From Bog-756 sp963699105 (GTDB lineage Bacteria; Actinomycetota; Acidimicrobiia; Acidimicrobiales; RAAP-2), in assembly GCA_963699105.1 (NCBI GenBank), contig CAVOTI010000001.1, positions 1,178,001-1,242,000 on the forward strand: a stretch of DNA of 64,000 nt. The letters run 5' to 3'. The stretch's first letter is position 1. Each line of letters starts with the position of its first letter. The notes beneath the pieces are model-generated. The model was given only the letters and a program-made list of their open reading frames with translations. It was not told the DNA's origin and searched no databases. The translations under genes were made by a program, and so were the position numbers. Below, in pieces: positions 27,441 through 36,909 of this stretch.

Positions 27441-28292
27441 TCAGCTGAGTGCTTCGATCACGGCCGTGAAGTCGGGCCACTGACCACCGGCATCGATGAC
27501 GGTGGTCAACAGGGCCTCGACGGCCGGACCGACCCGCACACCAACCCCGGCCTCTTCGGCAAGGTCGACGGCGAGGCGAAGGTCCTTGCGGGCCAATGCC
27601 GGGGAGAACCAACCCGGGTGGGTCCCATCCAGCAGACTGTCCAACCGGAGACTGCAGGCCAGGCTCACCAGCGGGTTGTCGGCCAGCAGGCTCCTCAGCA
27701 GCTCTTCGGAGATGTCGTGCCGTCGGGCCGTAGCAATGGCTTCGGCCAGCGAGGCCACCCCGGTGATCAAGAGCAGATTGCCGACGATCTTCATGGTCGC
27801 TCCGGCACCGACCGGTCCGCAGTGGGTATGGCCGGCCCCCAGGTCGTTCCACAACGGGTCCAAGGCGGCGACGGTGGGGGCGGGACCGCCGATCAAGAAT
27901 CGACCGAAGCCCCCTTCGATCATGGCCGGAGAGCCCATCACCGGAGCGTCGAGGACCCGGTCGTCAGGACCCTCCTCGGCCAAGTGTCGGGCGGTGTCCG
28001 GGGAGACGGTGCTGATGTTGGCGAGCACCGCCCCTGGGCCAAGCGATGCCAGGGCGCCGTCACTGCCGAGACAGACTTCCGAGACGGCGCTGTCGTCGGC
28101 CAGTACCACGAGAACGGCGTCGGCGCCGCTCACCGCCCGGGCCGGAGATCGGGCTTCGACGGCTCCTTGGGCCACCAGTTCGGCCGCCCGGCCCGGGGAG
28201 CGATTCCACACAGTCACCTGGTGACCAGTTTCGAGTCCTCGGGCGGCGAAGGCCCGGCCCATATTGCCCAATCCCAACACGGCGATCCGCAT
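27441..28292 (-). CDS. 3-hydroxyisobutyrate-dehydrogenase-family oxidoreductase
   Basis: A 283-residue beta-hydroxyacid dehydrogenase. GLGNMG at residues 7-12 is the NAD(P) loop, DAPVMGSPAMIEGG is the substrate-loop motif, and GAGATMKIVGNLL contains the catalytic lysine and asparagine. The family oxidises 3-hydroxyisobutyrate, tartronate semialdehyde or related acids, or reduces imines. It is convergent with the crotonase gene. Location in the catabolic block supports a branched-chain hydroxyacid substrate, but that is inferred. Confidence 0.8.
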   Translation of the reverse strand: MRIAVLGLGNMGRAFAARGLETGHQVTVWNRSPGRAAELVAQGAVEARSPARAVSGADAVLVVLADDSAVSEVCLGSDGALASLGPGAVLANISTVSPDTARHLAEEGPDDRVLDAPVMGSPAMIEGGFGRFLIGGPAPTVAALDPLWNDLGAGHTHCGPVGAGATMKIVGNLLLITGVASLAEAIATARRHDISEELLRSLLADNPLVSLACSLRLDSLLDGTHPGWFSPALARKDLRLAVDLAEEAGVGVRVGPAVEALLTTVIDAGGQWPDFTAVIEALS

Positions 28293-28550
28293 GAAGTCAG
28301 CCTACGTCCACCGGTTTCCGTCCACCGGCCCAGCCGGGCGGCGCGGTCCGTGGGCCGCCACCGAGAAGTCCGGCCGCTCCGGCGGCGGCGCCGGCCAGCG
28401 GACACGGGGCCCCCGCAGGTGCAAAGACCCTGACGGTGCGCAAGGATTGGGCCCAGCTGCGAGAACCAACGAGGTTGACGCGACCCTCATCCCATGGGGT
28501 CCGTCGAGACGGTGAACCGACCGACGCCGGTCGCCGGGAAGGAGATCGCC

Positions 28551-30404
28551 ATGACCGACCACACCTTGGAGGCCGTTGGGGAGCTGGCTCAGCAGCTGCG
28601 GGTGGATTCGATCCGCTGCAGCACCGCCGCCGGCTCCGGTCACCCCACGTCCAGCATGTCGGCGGCCGACGTGATGGCTGTTCTGTTGGCCCGTCATCTC
28701 CGCTATGACTGGGACAAACCCGACAACCCGGCCAACGACCACCTGATCTTCTCCAAAGGTCATGCATCGCCCCTGCTGTACTCGATGTTCAAAGCTGCCG
28801 GAGTCATCACCGACCACGAACTGATGACCGGGTATCGGCGGTTCGGCTCGCGCCTGGAAGGCCACCCCACCCCGCTGCTGCCGTGGGTGGACGTGGCCAC
28901 CGGCTCTCTCGGTCAGGGGCTCCCGGACGGAGTAGGGGTGGCTCTGGCCGGCCGGTATCTCGACGAGCTCCCGTTCCGCGTGTGGGTGCTGTGTGGCGAC
29001 AGCGAGATGGCCGAGGGGTCGATTTGGGAGGCGTTGGACAAGGCGTCCCATTACCGGCTGGACAACCTGACGGCGATCGTCGACATCAACCGGCTCGGCC
29101 AACGGGGGCCGACCGAACTCGGCTGGGATCTGGAGACCTACGCCCGGAGGATCGAAGGGTTCGGATGCCGGCCCATCTCCATCGACGGCCATGACCTGGC
29201 CGATATCGAAAAGGCACTGGCCAGCGTGGCCGGAGCCGACCGACCCACGGTGATCCTGGCCCGTACCCGCAAGGGCCGCGGGTTCGAAGAAGTCGAGGAC
29301 CGGGAGGGCTGGCACGGCAAGACGCTGCCGGCCGAGATGGCCGAGCGCGCCGTCATCGAGCTGGGAGGTGAACGCCATGTCACCGTCCGCGGGCCGCAGC
29401 CAGAAGACGGGTCGCCGCGGGTGCGGCCCAGCGGTGAGGTCGAACTACCGCGTTACGAGCTGGGGGCCGAGGTGGCGACCCGATTGGCGTTCGGCCAAGC
29501 GCTGGCCGCCGTGGGGGCCCGATCCGACGTGGTCGTCTTCGACGGCGAAGTGGGCAATTCGACCCACACCGAGGAGTTCGCCAAAGCCCACCCGGAACGC
29601 TACTTCGAGATGTATATCGCCGAACAGCAGCTGGTGGCGGCGGCCGTCGGCTTTTCGGTACGCGGATACATCCCGTTCGCCTCGACATTTGCCGCTTTTT
29701 TTAGCCGCGCTTACGACTTCATCCGGATGTCGGCGATCTCGACTGCCAACATCCGTCTGTGCGGCTCGCACGCCGGTGTCGAGATCGGCGCCGACGGCCC
29801 GTCGCAGATGGCCCTGGAGGACCTGGCCATGATGCGGGCTGTCCACGGCTCGACAGTGCTGTACCCGAGCGACGCCACCAGTGCGGGGTTCCTGGTGCAG
29901 GAGATGGCCGACCGTGACGGCATCGTCTATATGCGCACCACCCGCGGCGCCTACCCGGTGGTGTACCCACCGGACGAGGCCTTCCCCATCGGTGGTGCCA
30001 AGGTGGTGCTGTCCAGCGACGACGACCACGTGGCGTTGATAGGAGCGGGCGTGACCCTGCACAACTGTCTGGCCGCCGCCGACCAACTGGCGAGTGACGG
30101 GATCAGGGCCCGGGTCATCGATCTGTACTCGCTGAAACCCATTGACGTAGACACACTGCTGGCGGCCGCGGCGGCGACGGAGGACCGCCTGGTGGTGGTG
30201 GAGGACCATTACCCCGAGGGGGGAATGGGCGGCGCCGTGCTCGAGGCTCTGAACGATGCGGGCCATCCCGTCCGCATCACCCATCTGGCCGTCAAGGGTC
30301 TCCCCGGCTCCGGATCTCCTCAGGAGCTCATGGAAGCCGCCGGGATCTCCGCCGACCACATAGCCGAAGCCGCCCGCCAGGTCGTCGGTGTCCGGAGCCA
30401 CTGA
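28551..30404 (+). CDS. tkt: Transketolase, short (mammalian-like) form
   Basis: A 617-residue transketolase that transfers two-carbon ketol units in the pentose phosphate pathway, using thiamine diphosphate. The N-terminal domain has SGHPTSSMSAADV, FSKGHASPLLYSM and the ThDP/magnesium motif GDSEMAEGS; the middle domain has the catalytic glutamate in MYIAEQQLVAAAVGF; the C-terminal domain follows. It is shorter than the 660-700 residues of enterobacterial enzymes and resembles the short animal-type form in loop pattern and in IDLYSLKPIDV. GAAGGAG precedes ATG 28551, which is better than the GTG-like starts upstream. It appears to be monocistronic. Confidence 0.9.
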   Translation: MTDHTLEAVGELAQQLRVDSIRCSTAAGSGHPTSSMSAADVMAVLLARHLRYDWDKPDNPANDHLIFSKGHASPLLYSMFKAAGVITDHELMTGYRRFGSRLEGHPTPLLPWVDVATGSLGQGLPDGVGVALAGRYLDELPFRVWVLCGDSEMAEGSIWEALDKASHYRLDNLTAIVDINRLGQRGPTELGWDLETYARRIEGFGCRPISIDGHDLADIEKALASVAGADRPTVILARTRKGRGFEEVEDREGWHGKTLPAEMAERAVIELGGERHVTVRGPQPEDGSPRVRPSGEVELPRYELGAEVATRLAFGQALAAVGARSDVVVFDGEVGNSTHTEEFAKAHPERYFEMYIAEQQLVAAAVGFSVRGYIPFASTFAAFFSRAYDFIRMSAISTANIRLCGSHAGVEIGADGPSQMALEDLAMMRAVHGSTVLYPSDATSAGFLVQEMADRDGIVYMRTTRGAYPVVYPPDEAFPIGGAKVVLSSDDDHVALIGAGVTLHNCLAAADQLASDGIRARVIDLYSLKPIDVDTLLAAAAATEDRLVVVEDHYPEGGMGGAVLEALNDAGHPVRITHLAVKGLPGSGSPQELMEAAGISADHIAEAARQVVGVRSH

Positions 30405-30572
30405 GCCCGTGTTGGCCTCCGGCTCTGTTCGGCCGGCGGCGGGGAGGTGGGCACTCGTCAGAAAGTTGCATGCCGTCGTCGTACTAGTCGTAGCTGTGTG
30501 GATATGCCCGGGTCGGCCGGACGGGTACGTCGGGGCTGGCTGCAGGCCTGACCGAAAGGATAGGTGGTAGTT

Positions 30573-31550
30573 GTGCGAACGCCGGTGTGCGAGCTGCTGG
30601 GGATCGAGCAGCCGATTGTCCAGGCGCCGATGGTGGCGGTGCCCCAACTAGCGGCGGCGGTGTCCAACGCCGGAGCCCTCGGCATGCTGACGCTGACATG
30701 GTCCACCCCGGCCGGAGATCCGGTCCGGGAGACGGCGAGCCTCACCGATCGCCCGTTCGGCGGCAATCTGATCATCTCCACGGATCAACACCGTCGCCTC
30801 GACGAGGCCCTGGAGGCCGGTCTGCGGATCGTGTCGCTGTTCTGGGGAGATCCGGCCGGCTACGTCGACCAGGTCCACGCGGCCGACGGAGTCGTGCTCC
30901 AGACGGTGGGCAGCGCTGACGAGGCCAGGCGGGCGGTGGCCGGCGGAGTCGATGTCGTGGTGGCCCAGGGTTGGGAGGCCGGCGGCCACGTGAAGAGCCG
31001 GGTGGCAACGCTTCCGTTGGTGCCCACCGTGGTGGACGCGGTGGCACCGGTACCGGTGATCGCCGCCGGCGGAATCGGGGACGCCCGCGGTGTGGCCGCG
31101 GTGATGGCGCTGGGCGCCCAAGCGGCCTGGTTGGGTACCAGGTTCCTACTGGCCCAGGAGATGCCCCTCCACGAGGAGTACCGCCGTCATCTGATGGAGG
31201 CGGGCGAGACCGATGCGGAGTGGTACGCCGACCTGTACGAGGTCGGGTGGCCCAACGCCCCCCACCGCGCTCTCCACAACTCGACGGCCGAGAAATGGGA
31301 GGCCGCAGGCCGACCTCCACCGGGGAGTCGGCCCGGCGAGGGCGAGGTCATCGCCCGCTTCCCGTCCGGCGAAGAGATAGTCCGGTACGAGCCGGCCGCG
31401 CCGATGGTGGGCACCACCGGTGAAGTCGAAGCGCTCTCATTGTGGGCCGGACAGAGCGTCGGGCTGGTCAGGCAGCCGCAACCGGCAGCAGAGATCGTGG
31501 CCGACCTCGTCTCCGGTTTGCCACCGCAGCCGGCGGGAGGTTCCTCATGA
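30573..31550 (+). CDS. NAD(P)H-dependent flavin oxidoreductase, nitronate monooxygenase family
   Basis: A 325-residue FMN-binding TIM barrel. The N-terminal IEQPIVQAPMVAV loop and the phosphate-binding VIAAGGIGDARGVAA are typical, with the GWEAGGHVKS segment carrying the catalytic histidine of nitronate monooxygenase-like enzymes. AAAGGA precedes the GTG start. Members oxidise nitroalkanes or act as enoyl reductases; which applies here is unknown. It follows transketolase by 170 bases on the same strand. Confidence 0.8.
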   Translation: MRTPVCELLGIEQPIVQAPMVAVPQLAAAVSNAGALGMLTLTWSTPAGDPVRETASLTDRPFGGNLIISTDQHRRLDEALEAGLRIVSLFWGDPAGYVDQVHAADGVVLQTVGSADEARRAVAGGVDVVVAQGWEAGGHVKSRVATLPLVPTVVDAVAPVPVIAAGGIGDARGVAAVMALGAQAAWLGTRFLLAQEMPLHEEYRRHLMEAGETDAEWYADLYEVGWPNAPHRALHNSTAEKWEAAGRPPPGSRPGEGEVIARFPSGEEIVRYEPAAPMVGTTGEVEALSLWAGQSVGLVRQPQPAAEIVADLVSGLPPQPAGGSS

Positions 31551-31611
31551 ACCCTCCTGGGATCAACGCCGGACGGCGGGGGCGGCGTGGTTCAAGGACT
31601 CTGCGGAGCTG

Positions 31612-31862
31612 TCAGCCGTCGGGACCGCCCTGGCTCTCCAGTAGAGCCTCGGCCCTCGATGCAGACTCCGACGGGACGTAGACGGGCACTCCCTCAGCAA
31701 ACTGACGGACTCGTAGACGGAGCCGGCACCGACCGTCGCTTCGATGCCAGACGCCCGCAAACGCGCCGTTATCACCTCCGCCTCGAACGGCTGCACGCGT
31801 GTCAGCTCAACCAGATTGTCGTGATGGGGATAGGGGGGAACCTCTTCGTTCGACACATCCAA
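31612..31862 (-). CDS. DUF2007-type small protein, one frame break
   Basis: The N-terminal half, DNLVELTRVQPFEAEVITAR followed by LRASGIEATVGAG, matches the DUF2007 putative signal-transducing protein family. The C-terminal half, AEGVPVYVPSESASRAEALLE, is in the neighbouring frame and ends at 31612. One base is missing near 31700, next to a short A-run. As read in a single frame the protein ends in unrelated sequence at 31563. The intact protein would be about 83 residues. Confidence 0.55.
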
Positions 31863-32225
31863 CCCTCGGCATTCCGATCGGCGCCCTGCCGCACTCTATT
31901 CGATGCCCGGCTCGGCGCCCCCGTGCCGGACACCCTGGCCTGTGCCGGGTCAGTCGTCAACCCTTTGGTCGGGCAGCCTCAGGCGGGCCGAAAGGTTCCA
32001 TGTGCTTGGGGGAGGATCGACCTTCGGGACGTGGGCTGCTCGGCGTGGCTCCGCCGGGGCGATCCTCTGGAAAGAGCGTGGGCCGACACGTGGGGGAAGG
32101 GCTTTGGTGGTCGATGCCACGTCCGTGCCGGTGGACACCCCGGAGTCAGCGGTGTCGAAACAGCGTCGTCAGAGCTCCCTGGGCGCAGCCTGATCCCACC
32201 GGCGACCCTGGCTGAGTGGCGAAGA
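31863..32225. other. Intergenic stretch without a clear gene
   Basis: About 360 bases between two leftward genes' outer ends. Frames here are short, mutually overlapping and arginine/proline rich. I see no RNA gene, repeat or terminator I can support. It must contain the promoter of the DUF2007 gene. Confidence 0.4.
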
Positions 32226-32861
32226 TCAGGCTCCACTGATCAATGACCGCGCCTGGGCGGGGCCGACGACGAGATCATGCAGATCGCCACCCACCTCGAG
32301 CCGACCCGAGTGATCAAGTCCACCCACCTTCACCGGGTCGAAGCCGGCTGTTCTGATCAACCGCTCGACTTCTTTGCCGGCAAGGTCGTCGTCGGTGGCG
32401 TAGAACAGCACCGCCGGCTCCGGCGACCGGTTGCTGGAGGACTCGAAGAGACCGGCCGACAGGGTCCCAAACGCCAAAGCCAAGCGGGCGCCCGCCGGCA
32501 ACCACCCGGCCACAACCTTGCCGGAGGATTGCCCTTTCGTCAGGACGGATGAGATGTTGCCCTGTGCGTCGGCAGTCACCGGGTTGCTCGGGACAACCAC
32601 GATCTTGTCGTCCAGCGGTTCGGCGATCTGGTCAATGACGCTCTTCAGCACGGTGAAGCGCAAGGCCAAGACGACGGCGTCGGCGCCCAGCAAGGCGTGG
32701 CGATTGTCGTCGGCGACCATGGCACCTGGACCGATCTGTGCAGCCAGATGTTGTGCCGACTCTTTGTCGGCGCTCGACAGCCGCAGACTCTCGCCGCCCG
32801 AGCCCAGCAGACGAGCGATGGCCGATCCGATCCCTCCAGTGCCGATGACCGCGGTGGTCAT
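32226..32861 (-). CDS. F420:NADP oxidoreductase-like (NADP-binding) protein
   Basis: A 211-residue Rossmann-fold protein starting MTTAVIGTGGIGSAIARLL. The glycine motif and the segment DAVVLALRFTVLKSVIDQ, then VVVPSNPVT, follow the Fno/NADPH-dependent F420 reductase and YrbE-like fold. It would shuttle hydride between NADPH and F420 or a related cofactor; a ferric-reductase-like NAD-binding role is the alternative. F420 use fits an actinobacterium with LLM and PPOX-type proteins in the same window. Confidence 0.7.
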   Translation of the reverse strand: MTTAVIGTGGIGSAIARLLGSGGESLRLSSADKESAQHLAAQIGPGAMVADDNRHALLGADAVVLALRFTVLKSVIDQIAEPLDDKIVVVPSNPVTADAQGNISSVLTKGQSSGKVVAGWLPAGARLALAFGTLSAGLFESSSNRSPEPAVLFYATDDDLAGKEVERLIRTAGFDPVKVGGLDHSGRLEVGGDLHDLVVGPAQARSLISGA

Positions 32862-33005
32862 GATCGAAACCGCCTCGGTCTCACCGCGCCACGACCGACG
32901 CAACGGATGAATGGATCCCCAGCAAGGACCCGGGTCGTTCGTTCACCCCAGTCTCGATGGCAGGCGGCCCTGGTCGAGGGCAGCCTTGGTTCGATACTCG
33001 GACCT

Positions 33006-33437
33006 TCACGACCACGGTGCCCAGTCACCCTCTGGGTCGGTGGTTTGCCCTACCTCGATCAGATGACCGTCGGGATCGCGGATGTAGCAACGGATCTCGT
33101 ACTGGTGCTGCTTGGGCGGTGTCAGGAAATGGGCACCCTTGGCACTCCATTCGGCGTACACGGACCGGATGTCCTTGACCCGGATGTTGAGGAAGCTGCT
33201 CACCCGATCGGGGTCAGGCGGCGTCTCCAAGGTGACCTCGGGCTTGTCATCGGTCGGACCCCCGCCGACATTGATGATGATCCAACTGTTGGCCAGGGCT
33301 ACATAGGTCACATCTCCCGAAAAGACCAGCGTGCCGCCGAGCACCTCGGTGTAGAAGCGCCGAGAGCGCTCGACGTCGTCCGAGACGATGAAGTGGGCCA
33401 GCAGAATTCCTTCGGCTGGCGGCGTGAATTCGGCCAT
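33006..33437 (-). CDS. VOC family protein
   Basis: A 143-residue glyoxalase-fold protein with GGAGG seven bases before its ATG. AHFIVSDDVERSRRFYTEVLG opens the first module, and the second ends CYIRDPDGHLIEVGQTT, including the conserved metal-ligand glutamate. It is one of the better conserved VOC genes in the window. It sits alone between two leftward genes with long gaps on both sides. No substrate can be assigned. Confidence 0.8.
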   Translation of the reverse strand: MAEFTPPAEGILLAHFIVSDDVERSRRFYTEVLGGTLVFSGDVTYVALANSWIIINVGGGPTDDKPEVTLETPPDPDRVSSFLNIRVKDIRSVYAEWSAKGAHFLTPPKQHQYEIRCYIRDPDGHLIEVGQTTDPEGDWAPWS

Positions 33438-33748
33438 CTGGCACCTCCGTTGGTTGGACTGGTACACCGCTTGGACACCGGCACGACCGCGAACTCTGGC
33501 TCGTCTCCGCCCTAATTGAGTTCACCTTGTCATATCTGACGACCTGGTGCGATTTTGGCCCACCAGCCGGCTGGTCTCAACCATAGGAGCCCCGGTCGTG
33601 CCCGTCGCCGGCCATCCGCTGTCCCGGCGCCATCGCCTGGGCTCGGGCAGGCTGGGGAGGCCCCGAGGGTGGCGACCGACGCCACCGGCGGCGGGCGAGG
33701 TCTCTGCGGCGTCGATCCCGATCCCTCAACTCGTATCGGGTTTCACCG
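33438..33748. other. Intergenic stretch without a clear gene
   Basis: About 310 bases separating the VOC gene from the 3' end of the large polytopic gene. The right side is GC-rich with short antisense frames. The left end near 33530 is locally AT-rich and could hold the VOC promoter. No terminator hairpin with a T-run is evident after the large gene. Confidence 0.35.
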
Positions 33749-35934
33749 TCAGTTGTTGACCGTGACGGTAATCGGCGCACTCTGGCTACTCCCGCCGGCG
33801 TCGTAGGCAATGCTCCGCAGTGAGTAGTCGCCGTTGGCCACCGTGGTCGTGTTCCATTTTGCCAGCCACCCGACGAGGGTCTGATTGGCGGTGGCGATCA
33901 TCGTGGCGTGCTGGGAGCCGCCGGTGAGAAGGAACTCGACCTTGGTGACCGGAAGGTAATCGCTCGCCCGGGCATCGAGGACAACGGTGCCGGACAGGGT
34001 CGAGTGATCTGCAGGAACCCGGACGCCTGTCGATATGAATGACCGGAAGACTTGGCGCTTCGGTGTTCCATGCCAATCAGCCCACAGGGAGAAATTGCCC
34101 GACGATGCCTCGGGGGCCCCAGGGCGTCGTCGAAGAGCTCCGTAACCTCCCCACTTCCTGAGACAGATCGATCCACGATGATCAGCCGTATGTGATACTT
34201 GGACACCGTGGCACGGGTGGAGCTCACCAGCTCAGGCGTAACCGGCAGGGGCAGTCCGTAATTGCTCGGTGGGCTCAGGCCGGCCAAGAACCGCTGCAGA
34301 TCGGGTGGGTTCATGACACTCGGGAGGAGGATCGACGGGTCGATCTTCGGACGAGCCGGGTGATAGGAGTAGCCGCCAAGCAGTCGGAACCTGAATCCGT
34401 CTTCCGCCTGCCACAGCAACGCCTGCGGGGTGTTTTCCGTGGCATACGGGTAGGTGATCGCCACCGGGGCTCCGGCGGGCACCGCTCGTCGAATGCTCGC
34501 CGGAAGAGCGACCGCCGCTGCCTTTGCGGACGGCAGTGGCCACTCCGGGAGGAGACTGGCCACCAGGACGGCAAAGGTGAGGACGGCAAAACCCGGACCG
34601 ATCCATCCTCGTCGGGCAGAGAGGCGGCCATGGTCACGGGCGAGCGTCCGGCGTACATCGTCCAGCCCGAATGCAATCACCGCGGCGAGGCAAGCGTCGA
34701 CCCCGAAGGAGAACCGACTGGGGAGGATGCTGTTGACGATGGGGATGTGATCCAACACCAGGTAGGGAAGCGGAATACGGGTCAGCCGCCCGTCGATGGC
34801 CAGGTGGGGCCCGAGCGACAGGAGTGCCGAGACGACGAGCAGGGACAAAGCCAGCTGGGAGCGAGGGCTGCGGCGGGAGTGCCAGGCGAACCCTCCGGCC
34901 AGGATCAGGAGCGGGATACCGACATAGCCATTTGCCTCCGACGGATCGGCCCCGGGGATGAGGCGGGTTCCCAGCGAACGCATCCCCAGTGAGACTCTCT
35001 GCAGGGGGCCCGGCGCCACAAAGCTGTAGAGATCGTTGTGGTAGGGGTTCAGTGTCGGAAACGTCGGCCCGGTGATGTGCTGTGGCCCGGCGAGCATCAT
35101 CCAGACGGGATAGGCCAGCAGTACGCCTACCATTACCAGAGCGATGCAAGCGGGTCGCCACAGTGTTCGGAGCATCTCAGTCAGATTGGCGGGATAGCGC
35201 AGCGCCACGCAGACCAAGGCGACGAACAGGAGGATCACGACGATCGTCAGCACCTCCTGGGAGATGAGGTACTGGGCAGCCAGGAGGAGGCCGAGTTGGA
35301 TCCCGAGTCGGCGGGGTGAGCCACGCCGTTGTAGGAGCGAAGCCACCGTCAGGGCGATGAACGGCGGCAACGGCACGAAGACCAGGTTCAAATGGGCCGC
35401 TCCCTGGCCCACCATGTAGGGCGAAAATCCATAGATCAGCCCACCGAGGGTCGCGGCTTGGCCCCAGATGTGCCATTTGCGCAGCACCACGAAGGCGGCG
35501 GTCGCCGACAGCGGCATGGCCATCCATAAGAGGAGGTTGGCCGTCACGACCGGGCTGACAACAGCGGCGAGAGGTGCGCTGAGCAATCCCAGCAAGGGGG
35601 TCGGGGCGGTGGCGGCCAGATTGACGCCGGTCGGTACATACATGGCGGGACTGAAATAGGGATTCAGGCCGTGGGCAAGTGCGTGAGGTACCCAGGCGAG
35701 AAACCACACGGACTGTACGAAGTCCCCGCCAGCTCCGAAGAGATGACCGGAAATCGGGAACACAGGCCAGAAGGCAACGGTGCCAGCCGAGAAATACCCG
35801 ATGACCACCGCGGCAGGAGGAAGCGCCTTGCGCAAATTGCGATCAACCGTACGCCGATGTGGTGGTGCATCGGAAGGGGTGCTGCTGAGCCCAGATGAGA
35901 CGACCAGTCGGCGATCGGAGATGGGCGTTGTCAT
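33749..35934 (-). CDS. Large polytopic membrane protein (glycosyltransferase-C-like) with Ig-like tail, one frame break
   Basis: About 728 residues. The first 500 have 11 or more hydrophobic helices; an early loop with GAGGDFVQSVWFLAW and LNPYFSPAMYVPTG resembles the YfhO/GT-C-type polyprenyl-sugar glycosyltransferases of the envelope. The C-terminal part is extracytoplasmic. The frame breaks in the run at 34112-34120, where one missing G/C separates DDALG from EASSGNFSLWADWHG. After the break the protein ends with a Big-type immunoglobulin-like domain (LSGTVVLDARASDYLPVTK). A close paralogue begins at the right edge of the window (63032), pointing the opposite way. Confidence 0.7.
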
Positions 35935-36251
35935 CAGCCTCGATCTGCCTTCTTTCGACCGCCATGCACATCCGGCCACATGATCGCCCACCCGGGCAGC
36001 GACTCGCCGCATTCAACCGAATGGGATGCGGATGGTGCTCTCACGGAGGGCTAGAACCATCAGCAATCGATACATTCGGTCGATTGATGATACACAGAAG
36101 ATTTCCCTCCGACTCTTCGGTTTCGCCGGAACTGTGGGTGCCGGTAACAGGCCATCAACGTGCGCGGCCCAATTGAAACCTCGGTCACCGTCGGTTCAGG
36201 GACTGAGCGCCGGTTCCACGGCACCAGGGCGCGGTCCTATACCATCCGCCT
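35935..36251. other. Divergent control region
   Basis: This 317-base gap lies between the divergent large membrane gene and a methyltransferase gene. It is AT-richer around 36060-36110, where promoters are likely. I see no palindrome or repeat strong enough to name an operator. No gene is present. Confidence 0.4.
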
Positions 36252-36896
36252 ATGGAGGAAACGGGGCGGGTGCCCATAGGCCTGCCACCTGGTGCTTCGA
36301 TCCAGGCAGCAGGGGAAGATGAGGCGAAGTACGCCAGCAACAACATCGTCGTGCGGAAGCTGATCGCCCGCCTGCTTCGCCAGCTCCGTGTGGCAGCAGG
36401 GTCGACCGGCGGTACCTGGGTCGACGTCGGCATTGGGGAGGGACTGGCACTGGAGGCCATGGGGGCAGGCGCCGGCTCGCTGGTCGGAGTCGAGTATCGG
36501 GGCGACAAGCTGTCGATGGCCCTCAAAAGGCTTCCCACTGCCACGGGCGTCCGAGCAGACGCCGGAATGCTGCCCTTCACCGACCACAGTGCAGACGTTG
36601 TCACCTGCCTCGAGGTTCTCGAGCACCTGGGGGCGCCCGAACGCGCCGTAGAGGAGCTGGCACGCATCTGTCATGGACGATGCGTTGTGTCTGTCCCATG
36701 GGAGCCGTTCTTCCGCCTCGGCAACCTCTGCCGGGGTAAGGACCTCGCGCGATGGGGGAACAATCCGGAGCACGTGAATCACTTCCGCCCGGAGACTCTC
36801 CGCCTCCTACTCGGCCGATCCTTCGAAGAGGTCCACATCCGTACTTGTTTCCCCTGGCTCATCGCCGTAGCCGCGCCGGGCGTTGCCAGGCCTTAG
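36252..36896 (+). CDS. Class I SAM-dependent methyltransferase
   Basis: A 214-residue methyltransferase. WVDVGIGEGLALEAM carries the SAM-binding loop, VEYRGDK the acidic motif II, and VTCLEVLEHLGAPERAVEEL the segment typical of Methyltransf_11. The substrate end has EHVNHFRPETLRLLL, common among sugar- and lipid-linked methyltransferases. It converges on the GT2 gene with 13 bases between stops and is divergent from the polytopic gene, so a role in envelope glycan or lipid modification is likely by context only. Confidence 0.75.
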   Translation: MEETGRVPIGLPPGASIQAAGEDEAKYASNNIVVRKLIARLLRQLRVAAGSTGGTWVDVGIGEGLALEAMGAGAGSLVGVEYRGDKLSMALKRLPTATGVRADAGMLPFTDHSADVVTCLEVLEHLGAPERAVEELARICHGRCVVSVPWEPFFRLGNLCRGKDLARWGNNPEHVNHFRPETLRLLLGRSFEEVHIRTCFPWLIAVAAPGVARP

Positions 36897-36909
36897 GCGG
36901 CAAACGGCG

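Noticed and set aside
29445..30647. A 400-codon frame antisense to transketolase
   Set aside because: It is a high-GC shadow; the transketolase motifs are on the other strand and the antisense product has no recognisable domain.
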